NCBI RefSeq assembly: GCF_003003175.1
Contig: NZ_PVTY01000006.1
Location: 62,001-126,000 of the forward strand
DNA: 64,000 nt
DNA from: Nesterenkonia sandarakina
GTDB lineage: Bacteria; Actinomycetota; Actinomycetes; Actinomycetales; Micrococcaceae
Direction: 5' to 3'
The notes under the pieces were generated by a model. It worked only from the letters and a program-made list of their open reading frames with translations. It searched no databases and was not told the origin of the DNA. Below are positions 43,776-53,308 of this stretch, piece by piece. Within the stretch, counting starts at the first letter, position 1. Each line of letters begins with the position of its first letter. The position numbers and the translations under genes are program-made.

Positions 43776-45317
43776 TCAGTCCTTCTCCATAGTCATGAGC
43801 TCCATGAGGCGCTCCTGGGTGGCGTCTTCCACGGGAACCTGCCCGGTGATCCGGCCAGAGGACAGCGTGTACACGCGGTCACAGATGCCCAGCACCTCGG
43901 GCAGCTCCGAGGAGATGACGATGATCGCCTTCCCCGACGCGGCCAGCTTGTTGATGATCGAATAGATTTCGTACTTCGCGCCGACGTCGATGCCGCGGGT
44001 CGGCTCGTCGAGGATCAGCAGCTCTGGCTCGGTGTAGAGCCATTTGCTCAGCACCACCTTCTGCTGGTTTCCCCCGGAGAGCTTGCCGATGACAGACATC
44101 ACCGTCGGCGCCTTGATGTTCATCGAGGTGCGGTAGCGCTCGGCCACCGCGATCTCCTCGTTGCCGTTGATCCACCCGCGCGGAGCGACCCGCTTGAGGG
44201 CCGCGGCGCTGACATTGCGTCGGATGTCGTCGATCAGGTTGAGTCCGTAGCGCTTGCGATCCTCGCTGACATACGCGATGCCGGCCTTGATCGCGTCGGC
44301 CACGGAATCGACCTTCACGGGCTTCTTGTGCATGTAGACCGTGCCCGTGATGTCACGCCCGTAGGACTTGCCGAACACGCTCATCGCCAGCTCGGTGCGA
44401 CCGGCGCCCATGAGTCCGGCGATGCCGACCACCTCTCCGGCACGGACGTTCAGCGAAGCCCCGTCCACGACCTTGCGGCCGGGCTGGGTGGGGTGGTTCA
44501 CGTGCCAGTCCTCGACCCGGAACACCTCCTCGCCGAGGGTGACCTCGCGGTCCGGGTACATGTTCTCCATGTCACGTCCGACCATGCCGCGGATGATCCG
44601 TCGGGTGAGGTCTTCGCCGTTGCGCGTAGCCTCGGCCATGTCGATGGTCTCCACCGTGCTGCCGTCTCGGATGACGGTGGTGGAGTCCGCCACGGCCGCG
44701 ATCTCGCCGAGCTTGTGCGAGATGATGATGCAGGTGACGCCCTCATCGCGCAGGTCGCGGATGAGGCCGAGCAGGTGTCTGGAGTCGTCGTCGTTCAGAG
44801 CAGCCGTGGGCTCGTCGAGGATCAGCAGCTTCACGTTCTTGCTCAGCGCCTTGGCGATCTCCACCAGCTGCTGCTTGCCGACGCCGATGTGGCCCACCGG
44901 GGTGACCGGGTTCTCGGACAGGCCGACCTTCTCCAGCAGCCGTACGGCTGCGGAGTTGACCTCGTGCCAGTTGATGATGCCTGCCGTGGCCTTCTCATTG
45001 CCCAGGAAGATGTTCTCGGCCACCGAGAGGTGCGGCACCAGAGCCAGCTCCTGGTGGATGATCACGATGCCCAGGTCCTCTGAGTCGTTGATCGAGGAGA
45101 AGCTCACATGCTCGCCCTCGAAGTGGATCTCGCCCTCATAGCTGCCTGCCGGGTGCACCCCGGAGAGCACCTTCATCAGGGTGGACTTGCCTGCACCGTT
45201 CTCGCCACAGACCGCGTGGATCTCCCCCCGACGCACCTGAAGGTTCACGTCTTTCAGCGCCACCACACCTGGGAACGTCTTGGTGATGGAGCGCATCTCG
45301 AGGATGTTCTCGTTCAT
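43776..45317 (-). CDS. arabinose/sugar ABC transporter ATP-binding protein (XylG/GguA type)
   Basis: A 513-residue tandem ABC ATPase. Walker A of the first half is GENGAGKST, with [31 protein letters not shown]; the second half has GLMGAGRTE and [34 protein letters not shown]. It closely resembles XylG/GguA, which serve D-xylose and L-arabinose importers. Between the binding protein and permease genes, all downstream of araA on the same strand, so L-arabinose is the probable substrate. Confidence 0.9.
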   Translation of the reverse strand: MNENILEMRSITKTFPGVVALKDVNLQVRRGEIHAVCGENGAGKSTLMKVLSGVHPAGSYEGEIHFEGEHVSFSSINDSEDLGIVIIHQELALVPHLSVAENIFLGNEKATAGIINWHEVNSAAVRLLEKVGLSENPVTPVGHIGVGKQQLVEIAKALSKNVKLLILDEPTAALNDDDSRHLLGLIRDLRDEGVTCIIISHKLGEIAAVADSTTVIRDGSTVETIDMAEATRNGEDLTRRIIRGMVGRDMENMYPDREVTLGEEVFRVEDWHVNHPTQPGRKVVDGASLNVRAGEVVGIAGLMGAGRTELAMSVFGKSYGRDITGTVYMHKKPVKVDSVADAIKAGIAYVSEDRKRYGLNLIDDIRRNVSAAALKRVAPRGWINGNEEIAVAERYRTSMNIKAPTVMSVIGKLSGGNQQKVVLSKWLYTEPELLILDEPTRGIDVGAKYEIYSIINKLAASGKAIIVISSELPEVLGICDRVYTLSSGRITGQVPVEDATQERLMELMTMEKD

Positions 45318-45342
45318 GGGCCCTCCTTAGGACCTCTGCTTC

Positions 45343-45378
45343 AGGGCGGGTCCGGGGCTTTCACCCCGGACCCGCCCT
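45343..45378 (-). terminator. 15-bp stem-loop between binding protein and ATPase genes
   Basis: AGGGCGGGTCCGGGG (45343-45357) pairs perfectly with CCCCGGACCCGCCCT (45364-45378) around a six-base loop CTTTCA. It lies between the stop of the sugar-binding protein gene and the ATPase gene. No T-run follows on the minus strand, so partial termination or 3'-end protection of the binding protein message is more likely than full termination. Confidence 0.78.
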
Positions 45379-45420
45379 GTGCAACTGGTGAGCGATGCTC
45401 AGCTCAGATATCGGATGAGA

Positions 45421-46584
45421 TCAGAGCTGGCCGGACTCGACCTGTTCCTCGGTGTAGTACTCGGAGTCCACGAGGATCTCCTCGTAGTTCTCCTGGAGGA
45501 TCATCTCCACCGGCAGCAGGTAGGAGGGGATGACCGCGGAGCCGTTGTCGTAGCTCTCGGTGTCGTTGGCCTCGGGCTCTTCCCCGTTGAGGAAGGTGTC
45601 CGCGGCGTTGACGGCCTGCTCGGCGAGCAGGCGGGTGTCCTTGAAGATGGTGGAGTGCTGCACGCCGTCGGCGATCAGCGAGACGGTCGCGATCTCGGCG
45701 TCCTGCCCGGTCACGATCGGCAGCCCGTCTTCGATGGTGTCGCCGAGACCGTCGCTGCGCAGCGCCTGGATGATGCCGCGGGAGAGCGGATCAGCCGGGG
45801 CGAGCACACCGTGGAGCTCTTCGTCGCCGCTGTAGGTGCTGGTGAGCAGGTTCTCCATGCGTTCCTGCGCGGTCTCCTGCTCCCAGCGCTGCGTGGCGGC
45901 CTGTTCGATGGTGGTCTGACCCGAGGGAACGGTGATCGTCTCGTCCTCGATATACGGCTCGAGGACGTCCATGGCGCCGTCCCAGAAGAACCGCGCATTG
46001 TTGTCATCCAGCGATCCGGCGAAGAGCTCGACGTTCAGCGTCTCCTCGGGGGCGTCCTCGGCCGGCTCGAAGTCCTGATCCAGCACGCCGAGCCCGTAGA
46101 GCAGCGCGTTGGCCTGGTTCTGGCCCACCGCGAAGTTGTCGAAGGTGACGTAGAAGTCGACGTCCTCGCTGTTGGTCAGCAGCCGGTCGTAGGAGATCAC
46201 CGGGATGTCTGCCGCGGCGGCGGCGTCGAGCTGGCTGGTCAGCGAGGAGCCGTCGATCGAGGCGATGATCAGCGCGTCATACTCCTGGGTGATCATCTGG
46301 TCGATCTGCTGCTGCTGGGTGGGGATGTCGTCATCGGCGAACTGCAGGTCAGCGGTGTAGCCGAGCTCTTCCAGGCCCTCCTCCACCGAGGCGCCGTCAT
46401 TGACCCAGCGCTCGTAGGTCTGGGTCGGCATCGAGACTCCGACGGTCATGTCCTCCGGTGCTGCGTCGCCGCCACCGGCGTCGTCGCCGCCGCCGTCGCT
46501 GCCTGCGCCGCCGCCGGAGCATGCGGTGAGGCCCAGAACCAGGGCCGCCGAGATGCCCAACATCTTCATTGATCGGTTGTGCAT
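45421..46584 (-). CDS. arabinose/sugar ABC transporter substrate-binding lipoprotein (ChvE-like)
   Basis: A 387-residue lipoprotein of the ChvE/XylF binding protein group: signal peptide with lipobox GLTACSGGG, a Gly/Asp-rich linker, then TVGVSMPTQTYERWVNDG (the typical first strand), LIIASIDGSSLTSQLDAAAAADIPVISYDRLL, and VTGQDAEIATVSLIADGVQHSTIFKDTRLLAEQAV near the C-terminus. This group binds L-arabinose, D-galactose, D-glucose and D-xylose. Start at 46584 has GGAGGAAACACC upstream; an extended frame before it has no signal character. 79 bases separate it from araA. Confidence 0.9.
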   Translation of the reverse strand: MHNRSMKMLGISAALVLGLTACSGGGAGSDGGGDDAGGGDAAPEDMTVGVSMPTQTYERWVNDGASVEEGLEELGYTADLQFADDDIPTQQQQIDQMITQEYDALIIASIDGSSLTSQLDAAAAADIPVISYDRLLTNSEDVDFYVTFDNFAVGQNQANALLYGLGVLDQDFEPAEDAPEETLNVELFAGSLDDNNARFFWDGAMDVLEPYIEDETITVPSGQTTIEQAATQRWEQETAQERMENLLTSTYSGDEELHGVLAPADPLSRGIIQALRSDGLGDTIEDGLPIVTGQDAEIATVSLIADGVQHSTIFKDTRLLAEQAVNAADTFLNGEEPEANDTESYDNGSAVIPSYLLPVEMILQENYEEILVDSEYYTEEQVESGQL

Positions 46585-46663
46585 GGTGTTTCCTCCTGAG
46601 AAGTAGTGCCTGCCCCTTCGGTAGACACGTGGTGCGAATGAGTGGGTGTTGCGTGCGCCGGGG

Positions 46664-48208
46664 CTAGAGCCCCTGCGCAAGTCGGTGGTAGGCCGCGTTG
46701 AAGCGCAGCTCCTGAGCGAAGCCGCGGGCGGTGGTGTCGGCATCGATGACCGCCAGCTCCATGCCTGCGATCTCGGCGAGGTCCTCGAAGGCCTCCAACC
46801 CCGCCCCGGTGGAGAGCACCGTGTGATGCGCCGCCCCGGCGGTGAGCCAGCAGGTCGCGGAAGTGGCGAAGTTCGGGCGCGGCTCCCACACGGCGCGGGC
46901 CACCGGAAGATTCGGCAGCGGCTCGTCCGGTGCCACGAGGTCCACCAGGTTCGCGGTCAGCCGGAACCGTTCGCGCAGGTCAGACATGGCGACGACGACG
47001 CCCTCACCGGGATCGGTGTCGAACACCATCCGGACCGGGTCCTCCCGGTCGCCGATGCCCAGCGGGTGGATCTCGATCCGCGGGGTGGAGGTGGTCAGCG
47101 AGGGACAGATCTCCAACATGTGCGCGCCGAGGATCTTCTCCTTCCCCGGAGTCATCTCGTAGGTGTAGTCCTCCATCAACGAGGCGCCCCCGGGCAGGCC
47201 ATGACCCATGACCTTCGCCGCCCGGACCAGCAGAGCGGTCTTCCAGTCGCCTTCGGCGCCGAACCCGTACCCGGCGCTCATGAGCCGCTGTACGGCCAGG
47301 CCGGGAAGCTGGCGCAGTCCGCCGAGGTCTTCGAAGTTGGTGGTGAACGCGGAGAACCCGCCCTCTTGAAGGAAGGAGTGCATCCCGGCCTCCTGCCGGG
47401 CGGCATAGGCCAGGGACTCCCGACGCGCCCCGCCGTCCTGAAGCTCGGCCGCGACGTCGTAGTGCGCGTCGTACTCGGCCAGCAGCTCATCGACCTGGGC
47501 ATCGGTGACGGCGTCGACCCGGGCGACCAGGTCGTTGACCGCCCAGGTGTTGATCGAGGTGCCGAGTCGGATCTCGGCCTCGGTCTTGTCCCCCTCGGTG
47601 ACCGCGACGTTGCGCATGTTGTCCCCGAATCGGCACACCCGCATGTTCTGCAGCTCGTTCCATCCAGCCGCGGCGCGCGCCCAGCTGGCCACCTCGCCCT
47701 GCACCCTGGGATCGGTGCTGTGCCCGACCACGGTCTTGCGCCGGACCCCGGTGCGGGTGGCGATGTAGCCGAACTCGCGGTCACCGTGGGCGGCCTGGTT
47801 CAGGTTCATGAAGTCCATGTCGATGTCTGCCCAGGGCAGCGCCATGTTCGCCTGGGTGTGGAAGTGCAGCAGCGGCTTGGCCAGCGCCTCGAGTCCCGCG
47901 ATCCACATCTTCGCCGGGGAGAAGGTATGCATCCATACGATCACCCCGAGGCAGTCCTCATCCGCGTTGGCCTCCAGTGCGGCGGTGCGGATCGCGTCGC
48001 GCTCGGTGAGCACCGGCTTCCACACGATCTGAACCGGGATCTGTTCTGCCGCGTCGAGGGCGCCAGTGACCTGGCGGGACTGCTCGGCGACCTGATCCAG
48101 GGTCTCGGGCCCGTAGAGGCCCTGGGATCCGGTGAGGAACCAGATGGACTTGCCCGCGAAGGGAGAGGCCAGCGGGGATCCGGTGGGGCTGGTGGTGCTG
48201 GGGCTCAT
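46664..48208 (-). CDS. araA: L-arabinose isomerase
   Basis: A 514-residue isomerase converting L-arabinose to L-ribulose. Family stretches are [88 protein letters not shown] and [26 protein letters not shown]. The metal/catalytic Glu region [22 protein letters not shown] is present. Length is normal. Its ATG overlaps the araD stop (ATGA at 48205-48208). Together with araB and araD it gives the full isomerase route to D-xylulose 5-phosphate. Confidence 0.96.
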   Translation of the reverse strand: MSPSTTSPTGSPLASPFAGKSIWFLTGSQGLYGPETLDQVAEQSRQVTGALDAAEQIPVQIVWKPVLTERDAIRTAALEANADEDCLGVIVWMHTFSPAKMWIAGLEALAKPLLHFHTQANMALPWADIDMDFMNLNQAAHGDREFGYIATRTGVRRKTVVGHSTDPRVQGEVASWARAAAGWNELQNMRVCRFGDNMRNVAVTEGDKTEAEIRLGTSINTWAVNDLVARVDAVTDAQVDELLAEYDAHYDVAAELQDGGARRESLAYAARQEAGMHSFLQEGGFSAFTTNFEDLGGLRQLPGLAVQRLMSAGYGFGAEGDWKTALLVRAAKVMGHGLPGGASLMEDYTYEMTPGKEKILGAHMLEICPSLTTSTPRIEIHPLGIGDREDPVRMVFDTDPGEGVVVAMSDLRERFRLTANLVDLVAPDEPLPNLPVARAVWEPRPNFATSATCWLTAGAAHHTVLSTGAGLEAFEDLAEIAGMELAVIDADTTARGFAQELRFNAAYHRLAQGL

Positions 48209-48978
48209 GCGTGGTCCTTCTGTCCATAGACGTTCTGGTAGCGCGCGTAGAGCGCATCGATCTGGTCCTGGTCGATCCGCTGCGGATCGCCGTAGGCGCG
48301 GGCGAAGTGCACGGTGCGCGCGACCTCCTCGCAGAGCACCGCGGCCTTCACCGCCTGGCGGGCGTCGGCCCCGATGGTGAAGGGTCCGTGCCGGTCCATC
48401 AGCACCGCCTTGGACCGGGAGGCCTCCAAGGTCTCCACGATCCCGCGGCCGATCGAGTCGTCCCCGATCAGCGCGAAGGGCCCGATGGGGATGTCTCCGC
48501 CGAACTCATCGGCCATCATGGTCAGCACGCACGGGATCGATTCGCCCCGGGCCGCCCAGGAGGTCGCATAGGAGGAATGGGTGTGGACCACCCCGCCCAC
48601 ATGGGGCATGTGCCGGTAGACGTAGGCGTGGGCGGCGGTGTCGGACGAGGGGGAGAGCCCGATGGAGGTGTCGTCGTCGATCTTGACCCCGTCCAGGGTG
48701 CAGACCACCATGTTGCCGGGCTCCAGCTCGTCGTAGCTGACCCCGGAGGGCTTGATCACGAACAGTCCTGACACATCGCCCGAGGCCTGGCCCGCGGCCT
48801 CGGCGGCGGCCTGCGCAGCCTCCTGCGGCAGGTCCACCCGGGCTGAGACGTTTCCCGCGGTCCAGGCCACCAGGTCATTGCGCTGCAGCTCGGCATGCAG
48901 CCCGGCCACCGTCTCCCGGGCCTCAGCGATCGCCTCGCGGGCGGTGAGCGAGAAATCGTTCAGGTGCAGGGCGTTCAT
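48205..48978 (-). CDS. araD: L-ribulose-5-phosphate 4-epimerase
   Basis: A 257-residue class II aldolase-family epimerase making D-xylulose 5-phosphate. Zinc-binding His132 and His134 are in [16 protein letters not shown], with [13 protein letters not shown] and [12 protein letters not shown] also conserved. Between [10 protein letters not shown] and [10 protein letters not shown] there is an insertion of about 20 residues, mostly Ala, Gln and Glu (about 51-70), that typical AraD proteins lack; it should form a short helix or loop at the surface. Start and stop overlap araB and araA by four bases each (ATGA), so the three enzymes are translationally coupled. Confidence 0.93.
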   Translation of the reverse strand: MNALHLNDFSLTAREAIAEARETVAGLHAELQRNDLVAWTAGNVSARVDLPQEAAQAAAEAAGQASGDVSGLFVIKPSGVSYDELEPGNMVVCTLDGVKIDDDTSIGLSPSSDTAAHAYVYRHMPHVGGVVHTHSSYATSWAARGESIPCVLTMMADEFGGDIPIGPFALIGDDSIGRGIVETLEASRSKAVLMDRHGPFTIGADARQAVKAAVLCEEVARTVHFARAYGDPQRIDQDQIDALYARYQNVYGQKDHA

Positions 48979-50654
48979 GCGGTGACCTCCTGGTGGTGTG
49001 CCCGACGGCGGATGGCCTTGAGCCGGCGCATGACGTCGTTGCCGCCGCGGCCGAAGTAGTCGTGCAGCGCCCGGTATTCGGCGTAGAGCTCGTCATAGGC
49101 AGCGGCAGCCTCCGGCTGCGGGGTGTAGGCGTTCTTGCGGCGTCCACCCATGACGGCGCCGGCGGCGGAGGCGTCCGGGTAGGCGCCGGCGGCGACGGCC
49201 GCGTGGATGGCCGATCCCAGGGCCGGTCCCTGGGCGGAGACGATGGTCGAGATCGGGAGTCCCGTGATGTCGGCATAGAGCTGCATCAGGAAGGCGTTCC
49301 GCAGCAGTCCCCCCGCCACGACGAGCTCGGTCACCGGCACACCGGAGTCGTTGAAGGCTTCGATGATGGTGCGGGTGCCGAAGGCGGTGGACTCCAGCAG
49401 GGCGCGGTAGCCGTCCTCGGGCTTGGTGGCCAGCGTCTGGCCGAGCACCAGGCCGGAGAGCTCATGGTCCACCAGCACCGAGCGGTTGCCCGAATGCCAG
49501 TCCAGGGCCACCAGTCCGTGCGCGCCGACCGGCTGCGCGGCGGCCTTCTCGGTGAGCAGCTCATGCACGCTCAGTCCCCGGCCCTCGGCCTCGGCGCTGA
49601 CGCCCCCGGGCACCTGGTTCTCCACATACCAGGCGAAGATGTCACCGACGCCGGACTGACCGGCCTCATAGCCCCAGAGCCCGTCGGTGATCCCGCCATA
49701 GACGGCGCCGCACATCCCCGGCACCTCGGCCAGCCGGTCTCCGTTCATCACGTGGCAGGTCGAGGTCCCCATGATGGCGACCATCTGTCCCGGCGCCACC
49801 GCGTCGGCGGCGGGGGCGGTCACATGGGCGTCCACGTTGCCGACGGCGACGGCGATGCCCTCCGGCAGCCCGGTCCATGCGGCGGCGGCGGCACTCAGCC
49901 CGCCGGCGCGCTCCCCCAGCTGACCGATCCGGTGGTCGAGCTTCTCCGTCACGAAGCCGGAGAACTCGGGGTTCAGGGCGGAGAGGAACTCGGCGTCGGG
50001 GTAGCTGCCGTCCTGATAGATGCCCTTATAGCCCGCGGTGCAGGCATTGCGCACATACTCACCGGTCAGCTGCCAGACGATCCAGTCGGCGGCCTCGACC
50101 CAGTGGTCCATGGCCGCGTAGATCTCCGGGTCCTCCTCGAGGATCTGCAGTCCCTTGGCGAACTCCCATTCAGAGGAGATGAATCCGCCGTAGCGGTTGA
50201 TCCAGGACTCCCCGCGGGAGTGGGCGAGCTCGTTGATCCGGTCGGCCTGCGCCTGGGCGGCGTGGTGCTTCCACAGCTTCACGTAGGCATGCGGACGGTC
50301 GGCGTAGTCGGGCAGCTCGCTGAGCGGGGTGCCCTCAGTCGTGGTGGGCACCATGGTGCAGGCGGTGAAGTCAGTGGCGATGCCGATGACCTGCTCGGGA
50401 GCGACGCCGGCCTCACGCAGGGCCTCCGGGACCGCGGACCTGAGCACCTCGACGTAGTCGCCGGGGACCTGCAACGCCCATTCCGGGGGCAGCGGCTGGC
50501 CGCGGTGGGCGCTGAGCGTCGCATCCATGACCGCGTGGCGGTAGGCGTGGACGGCGGATCCGAGCTCTGCGCCGTCGCTGACCCGCACCACCAAAGCCCG
50601 CCCCGAGAGCGTGCCGTAGTCGACACCGATGACGACTGCGTCCGCAGCAGACAT
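48975..50654 (-). CDS. araB: ribulokinase
   Basis: A 559-residue FGGY kinase phosphorylating L-ribulose. VIGVDYGTLSGRALVVR at the N-terminus is the AraB version of the nucleotide-binding loop, and SGLVLGQTLATKPEDGYRALLESTAFGTRTIIEAFNDSGVPVTELVVAGGLLRN is the second-domain signature. MGTSTCHVMNGD is also typical of AraB. The ATG at 50654 is chosen because the conserved N-terminus starts there; GGAAG lies about eleven bases upstream, and the longer frame crosses the operator region. First gene of the arabinose operon, preceded by a perfect LacI-type palindrome. Confidence 0.95.
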   Translation of the reverse strand: MSAADAVVIGVDYGTLSGRALVVRVSDGAELGSAVHAYRHAVMDATLSAHRGQPLPPEWALQVPGDYVEVLRSAVPEALREAGVAPEQVIGIATDFTACTMVPTTTEGTPLSELPDYADRPHAYVKLWKHHAAQAQADRINELAHSRGESWINRYGGFISSEWEFAKGLQILEEDPEIYAAMDHWVEAADWIVWQLTGEYVRNACTAGYKGIYQDGSYPDAEFLSALNPEFSGFVTEKLDHRIGQLGERAGGLSAAAAAWTGLPEGIAVAVGNVDAHVTAPAADAVAPGQMVAIMGTSTCHVMNGDRLAEVPGMCGAVYGGITDGLWGYEAGQSGVGDIFAWYVENQVPGGVSAEAEGRGLSVHELLTEKAAAQPVGAHGLVALDWHSGNRSVLVDHELSGLVLGQTLATKPEDGYRALLESTAFGTRTIIEAFNDSGVPVTELVVAGGLLRNAFLMQLYADITGLPISTIVSAQGPALGSAIHAAVAAGAYPDASAAGAVMGGRRKNAYTPQPEAAAAYDELYAEYRALHDYFGRGGNDVMRRLKAIRRRAHHQEVTA

Positions 50655-50720
50655 TGAACACCGTTCTTCCTTGAACTGGAACTGGCCCCGGGCCGGAGGT
50701 GACCGTGAGCGGCATGTGGG

Positions 50721-50784
50721 CGTGACCTCAGTCACGTGATCCACGTCTCAGCAATGTTAACGTTAACATCGCACTCCACGTCAA
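50721..50784 (-). promoter_or_regulatory. arabinose operon promoter, perfect operator and Crp/GlxR-like box
   Basis: The palindrome ATGTTAACGTTAACAT (50754-50769) is perfect over 16 bp with a central CG. On the minus strand TTGACG (50784-50779) is a likely -35, and with 17-18 bp spacing the -10 (GTTAAC/TTAACA) lies inside the palindrome, so a bound repressor would block the polymerase. CGTGACCTCAGTCACG (50721-50736) is a symmetrical GTGA-N6-TCAC box of Crp/GlxR type downstream of the expected start point. Confidence 0.75.
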
Positions 50785-50805
50785 GAGCTGTTCCAGATTT
50801 TTATT

Positions 50806-51834
50806 TCAGCCGCGCAGGGCGGTGGATCCGCGCTCGACCAGCTCCGGAGAGATGAAGTTCGGCACATGGGTCAGCCCGTCGCTGACGTCGAGCAGCAGCT
50901 CCAAGGCGGCACGTCCGGCCTCTTCGAAAGGCTGGCGCACCGTGGTCAGCGGCGGCGAGAAGTACCCGGCCGCGTCGACGTCGTCGAACCCGACCACCGA
51001 GATGTCCCCCGGGACCGAGAGTCCATGTTCGGCCAGGGCGCGGATCAGCCCCAGCGCGATGAAGTCGTTCGATGCGAAGATCGCATCCGGCAGCGCCGGC
51101 AGGCTGAAGAGCTGCTGGGCGGCCTCATAGCCGGCCTCGGCGGTCCAGCCTGAGGCGCGGATCATCCGCGGGGCGCTGAGGTCGGCGACGGCGAGCGCCT
51201 GCCGCCACCCGACCACGCGTCCGCGGGCGTCGAACCAGTCCATAGGTCCGGCGATGTGCGCGATCGAGCGATGACCGCAGTCGATCAGGTGCTGGGTGGC
51301 CCGGCGGGCACCGAGCTCCTGGTCGATGCCCGCCACGTTCATGTTCCCGGCGGGCCAGAGCCCGGAGGTGACCAGCACCAGCGGGACACGGGTGGAGAGC
51401 TGCTTGGCCGCCTCAGCCAGGGCAGGCACCGGGGTGATCACCACGATCCCCTCGATGCCGTGACTGAGGAAGAAGTCCAGCGTGGAATCCACCGTCGCGG
51501 CGCGCTGGTCGCGGACCACGCTGAGCGCCGTGGCGTAGCCGCGCTGTCGGGCGGCGTTCTCGATGGCCCAGGTCATCCGGGTCGGGCCGAAGTCGGTGTC
51601 ACCCGGGCTGACCACCCCGATCAGCCCGGTGCTCTGGGTCTTCAGCGCCCGGGCCTGGCTGTTGCGCCGATACCCCAGGGTCGCCATGGAGCGTTCGATC
51701 CGCTCGCGAGTGTCCGGGTGGACCGTCTCGGGGGCGTTGAGCACCCGGGAGACGCTCTGATGCGAGACACCGGCATGCTTGGCGACGTCGACCATCGACG
51801 GCCGCCTGGCCCCTCTGCGCTTGGCCACGCTCAC
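50806..51834 (-). CDS. LacI-family regulator, probable arabinose repressor
   Basis: A 342-residue LacI/GalR protein with HTH PSMVDVAKHAGVSHQSVSRVLNAPETV, hinge RRNSQARALKTQSTGLIGVVSPG and sensor motifs VVGFDDVDAAGYFSPPLTTVRQPFEEAGRAALELLL. It lies immediately upstream of araB in the same direction with the perfect ATGTTAACGTTAACAT palindrome in the gap, so it is the likely arabinose repressor. It is not homologous to the GntR-type AraR of Bacillus. GTG at 51834 has AGGAG seven bases upstream; a second GTG two codons later is an alternative. Confidence 0.84.
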   Translation of the reverse strand: MSVAKRRGARRPSMVDVAKHAGVSHQSVSRVLNAPETVHPDTRERIERSMATLGYRRNSQARALKTQSTGLIGVVSPGDTDFGPTRMTWAIENAARQRGYATALSVVRDQRAATVDSTLDFFLSHGIEGIVVITPVPALAEAAKQLSTRVPLVLVTSGLWPAGNMNVAGIDQELGARRATQHLIDCGHRSIAHIAGPMDWFDARGRVVGWRQALAVADLSAPRMIRASGWTAEAGYEAAQQLFSLPALPDAIFASNDFIALGLIRALAEHGLSVPGDISVVGFDDVDAAGYFSPPLTTVRQPFEEAGRAALELLLDVSDGLTHVPNFISPELVERGSTALRG

Positions 51835-52060
51835 CCCGCGGCTCCTCTCCCTTGCCCGAGATGATCCTGCCACATCCCAGCGCCGGATCGACTCGCACCT
51901 GGCCGGCGCCCCTTCGCGACTGCGGCGCGGCTCGGCTGGGCCCCCTCACGACAGCGCGGCTCGGCTGCAGCACGACTCGACGCGGCCGGATCGTCGAGGA
52001 CCTTCGCTCTCGCAATCGCAGGAAGCCTCATCCGGCGCACACTCGACGCCACCTCATCAA

Positions 52061-52113
52061 TTGTGACGTTTGACACAACTAACTCGAGGAGAATACGTTG
52101 GAAAGCGCATTCC
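52061..52113 (+). promoter_or_regulatory. promoter of the gfo-DUF993 operon with Crp/GlxR-like and LacI-like sites
   Basis: TTGACA (52070-52075), an 18-bp spacer and TACGTT (52094-52099) form a likely promoter. TTGTGACGTTTGACACAA (52061-52078) is an inverted repeat of Crp/GlxR type over the -35. Just after the -10 GGAAAGCGCATTCC (52100-52113) is a near-perfect dyad that differs by one base from the GAAAGCGCTTTC operator of the uronate regulon. Confidence 0.68.
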
Positions 52114-52141
52114 CACTCGCGCCTCCAAGGAGTCCCCCACC

Positions 52142-53308
52142 ATGTCTGAGCCCCGCGTCCTGCGCATCGCCATGAACGGCATCACCGGTCGAATGGGATA
52201 CCGCCAGCACCTGCTGCGGTCGATCCTGCCTATCCGTGATCAGGGCGGCATCACCCTCGCGGACGGCTCCAAGGTCACCGTCGAGCCCATCCTGATCGGG
52301 CGCAACGAGGCGAAGATCAGGGAGCTGGCCGCCGAGCACGGCGTCGAGCACTACAGCACCGACCTCGACGCCGTGATCAATGATCCCTCCGTGGACATCG
52401 TCTTCGACGCCTCGATGACCTCGCTGCGCCACGCCACGCTGTCCAAGGCGATCGGCGCCGGCAAACACATCTTCACCGAGAAGCCGACCGCCGAGACCCT
52501 GGACGAGGCGGTGGACCTGGCACGCCAGGCCAAGGCCGCGGGCATCACCGCCGGCGTCGTCCACGACAAGCTCTACCTCCCGGGCCTGGTCAAGCTGCGC
52601 CGCCTGGTGGAGGAGGGCTTCTTCGGCCGGATCCTCTCGCTGCGCGGGGAGTTCGGCTACTGGGTCTTCGAGGGCGACCACCAGCCCGCGCAGCGCCCCT
52701 CCTGGAACTACCGGCTCGCCGACGGCGGTTCGATGACCATCGACATGTACTGCCACTGGAACTACGTGCTCGAGAACATCATCGGCACGGTCAAGACCGT
52801 CACCTCCAAGACCGCCACACATATCCCGCAGCGCTGGGACGAACACGGCGAGGCGTACACCGCAGATGCCGACGACGCCGCCTACGGCATCTTCGACCTC
52901 GAGACGCCCGGGGGCGATCAGGTCATCGGCCAGATCAACTCCTCCTGGGCCGTGCGCGTCTACCGCGACGAGCTCGTGGAGTTCCAGATCGACGGCACCT
53001 ACGGCTCCGCGGTGGCCGGACTGAACAAGTGCGTGGCCCAGCAGCGCGCCCACACCCCGAAGCCGGTCTGGAACCCGGACCTGCCGGTCAGCGAGTCCTT
53101 CCGCGACCAATGGAGCGAGGTGCCGGCCAACGGCGACCTGGACAACGGCTTCAAGGCGCAGTGGGAGGAGTTCCTGGCCGACGTCGTCGCCGGTCGCGAG
53201 CACCGCTTCGGCCTGCTCTCGGCCGCCCGCGGCGTCCAGCTGGCCGAGCTCGGACTGCAGTCTGCCGCTGAGCGCCGCACACTCGACATCCCGGAAATCA
53301 CCCTGTGA
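52142..53308 (+). CDS. Gfo/Idh/MocA family oxidoreductase
   Basis: A 388-residue oxidoreductase. LRIAMNGITGRMGYRQHLLRS is a variant Rossmann start with GITGRMG in place of the usual G-x-G-x-x-G, IFTEKPTAETL holds the EKP motif, and SWNYRLADGGSMTIDMYCHWNYVLENI contains the D-x-x-x-H helix. The C-terminal part (ADDAAYGIFDLETPGGDQVIGQINSSWAVRVYRDELVEFQIDG) is typical. AAGGAG lies nine bases before the ATG. The next gene starts with GTG overlapping the stop (GTGA). Likely oxidises a sugar or sugar acid for the two following enzymes; substrate unknown. Confidence 0.87.
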   Translation: MSEPRVLRIAMNGITGRMGYRQHLLRSILPIRDQGGITLADGSKVTVEPILIGRNEAKIRELAAEHGVEHYSTDLDAVINDPSVDIVFDASMTSLRHATLSKAIGAGKHIFTEKPTAETLDEAVDLARQAKAAGITAGVVHDKLYLPGLVKLRRLVEEGFFGRILSLRGEFGYWVFEGDHQPAQRPSWNYRLADGGSMTIDMYCHWNYVLENIIGTVKTVTSKTATHIPQRWDEHGEAYTADADDAAYGIFDLETPGGDQVIGQINSSWAVRVYRDELVEFQIDGTYGSAVAGLNKCVAQQRAHTPKPVWNPDLPVSESFRDQWSEVPANGDLDNGFKAQWEEFLADVVAGREHRFGLLSAARGVQLAELGLQSAAERRTLDIPEITL

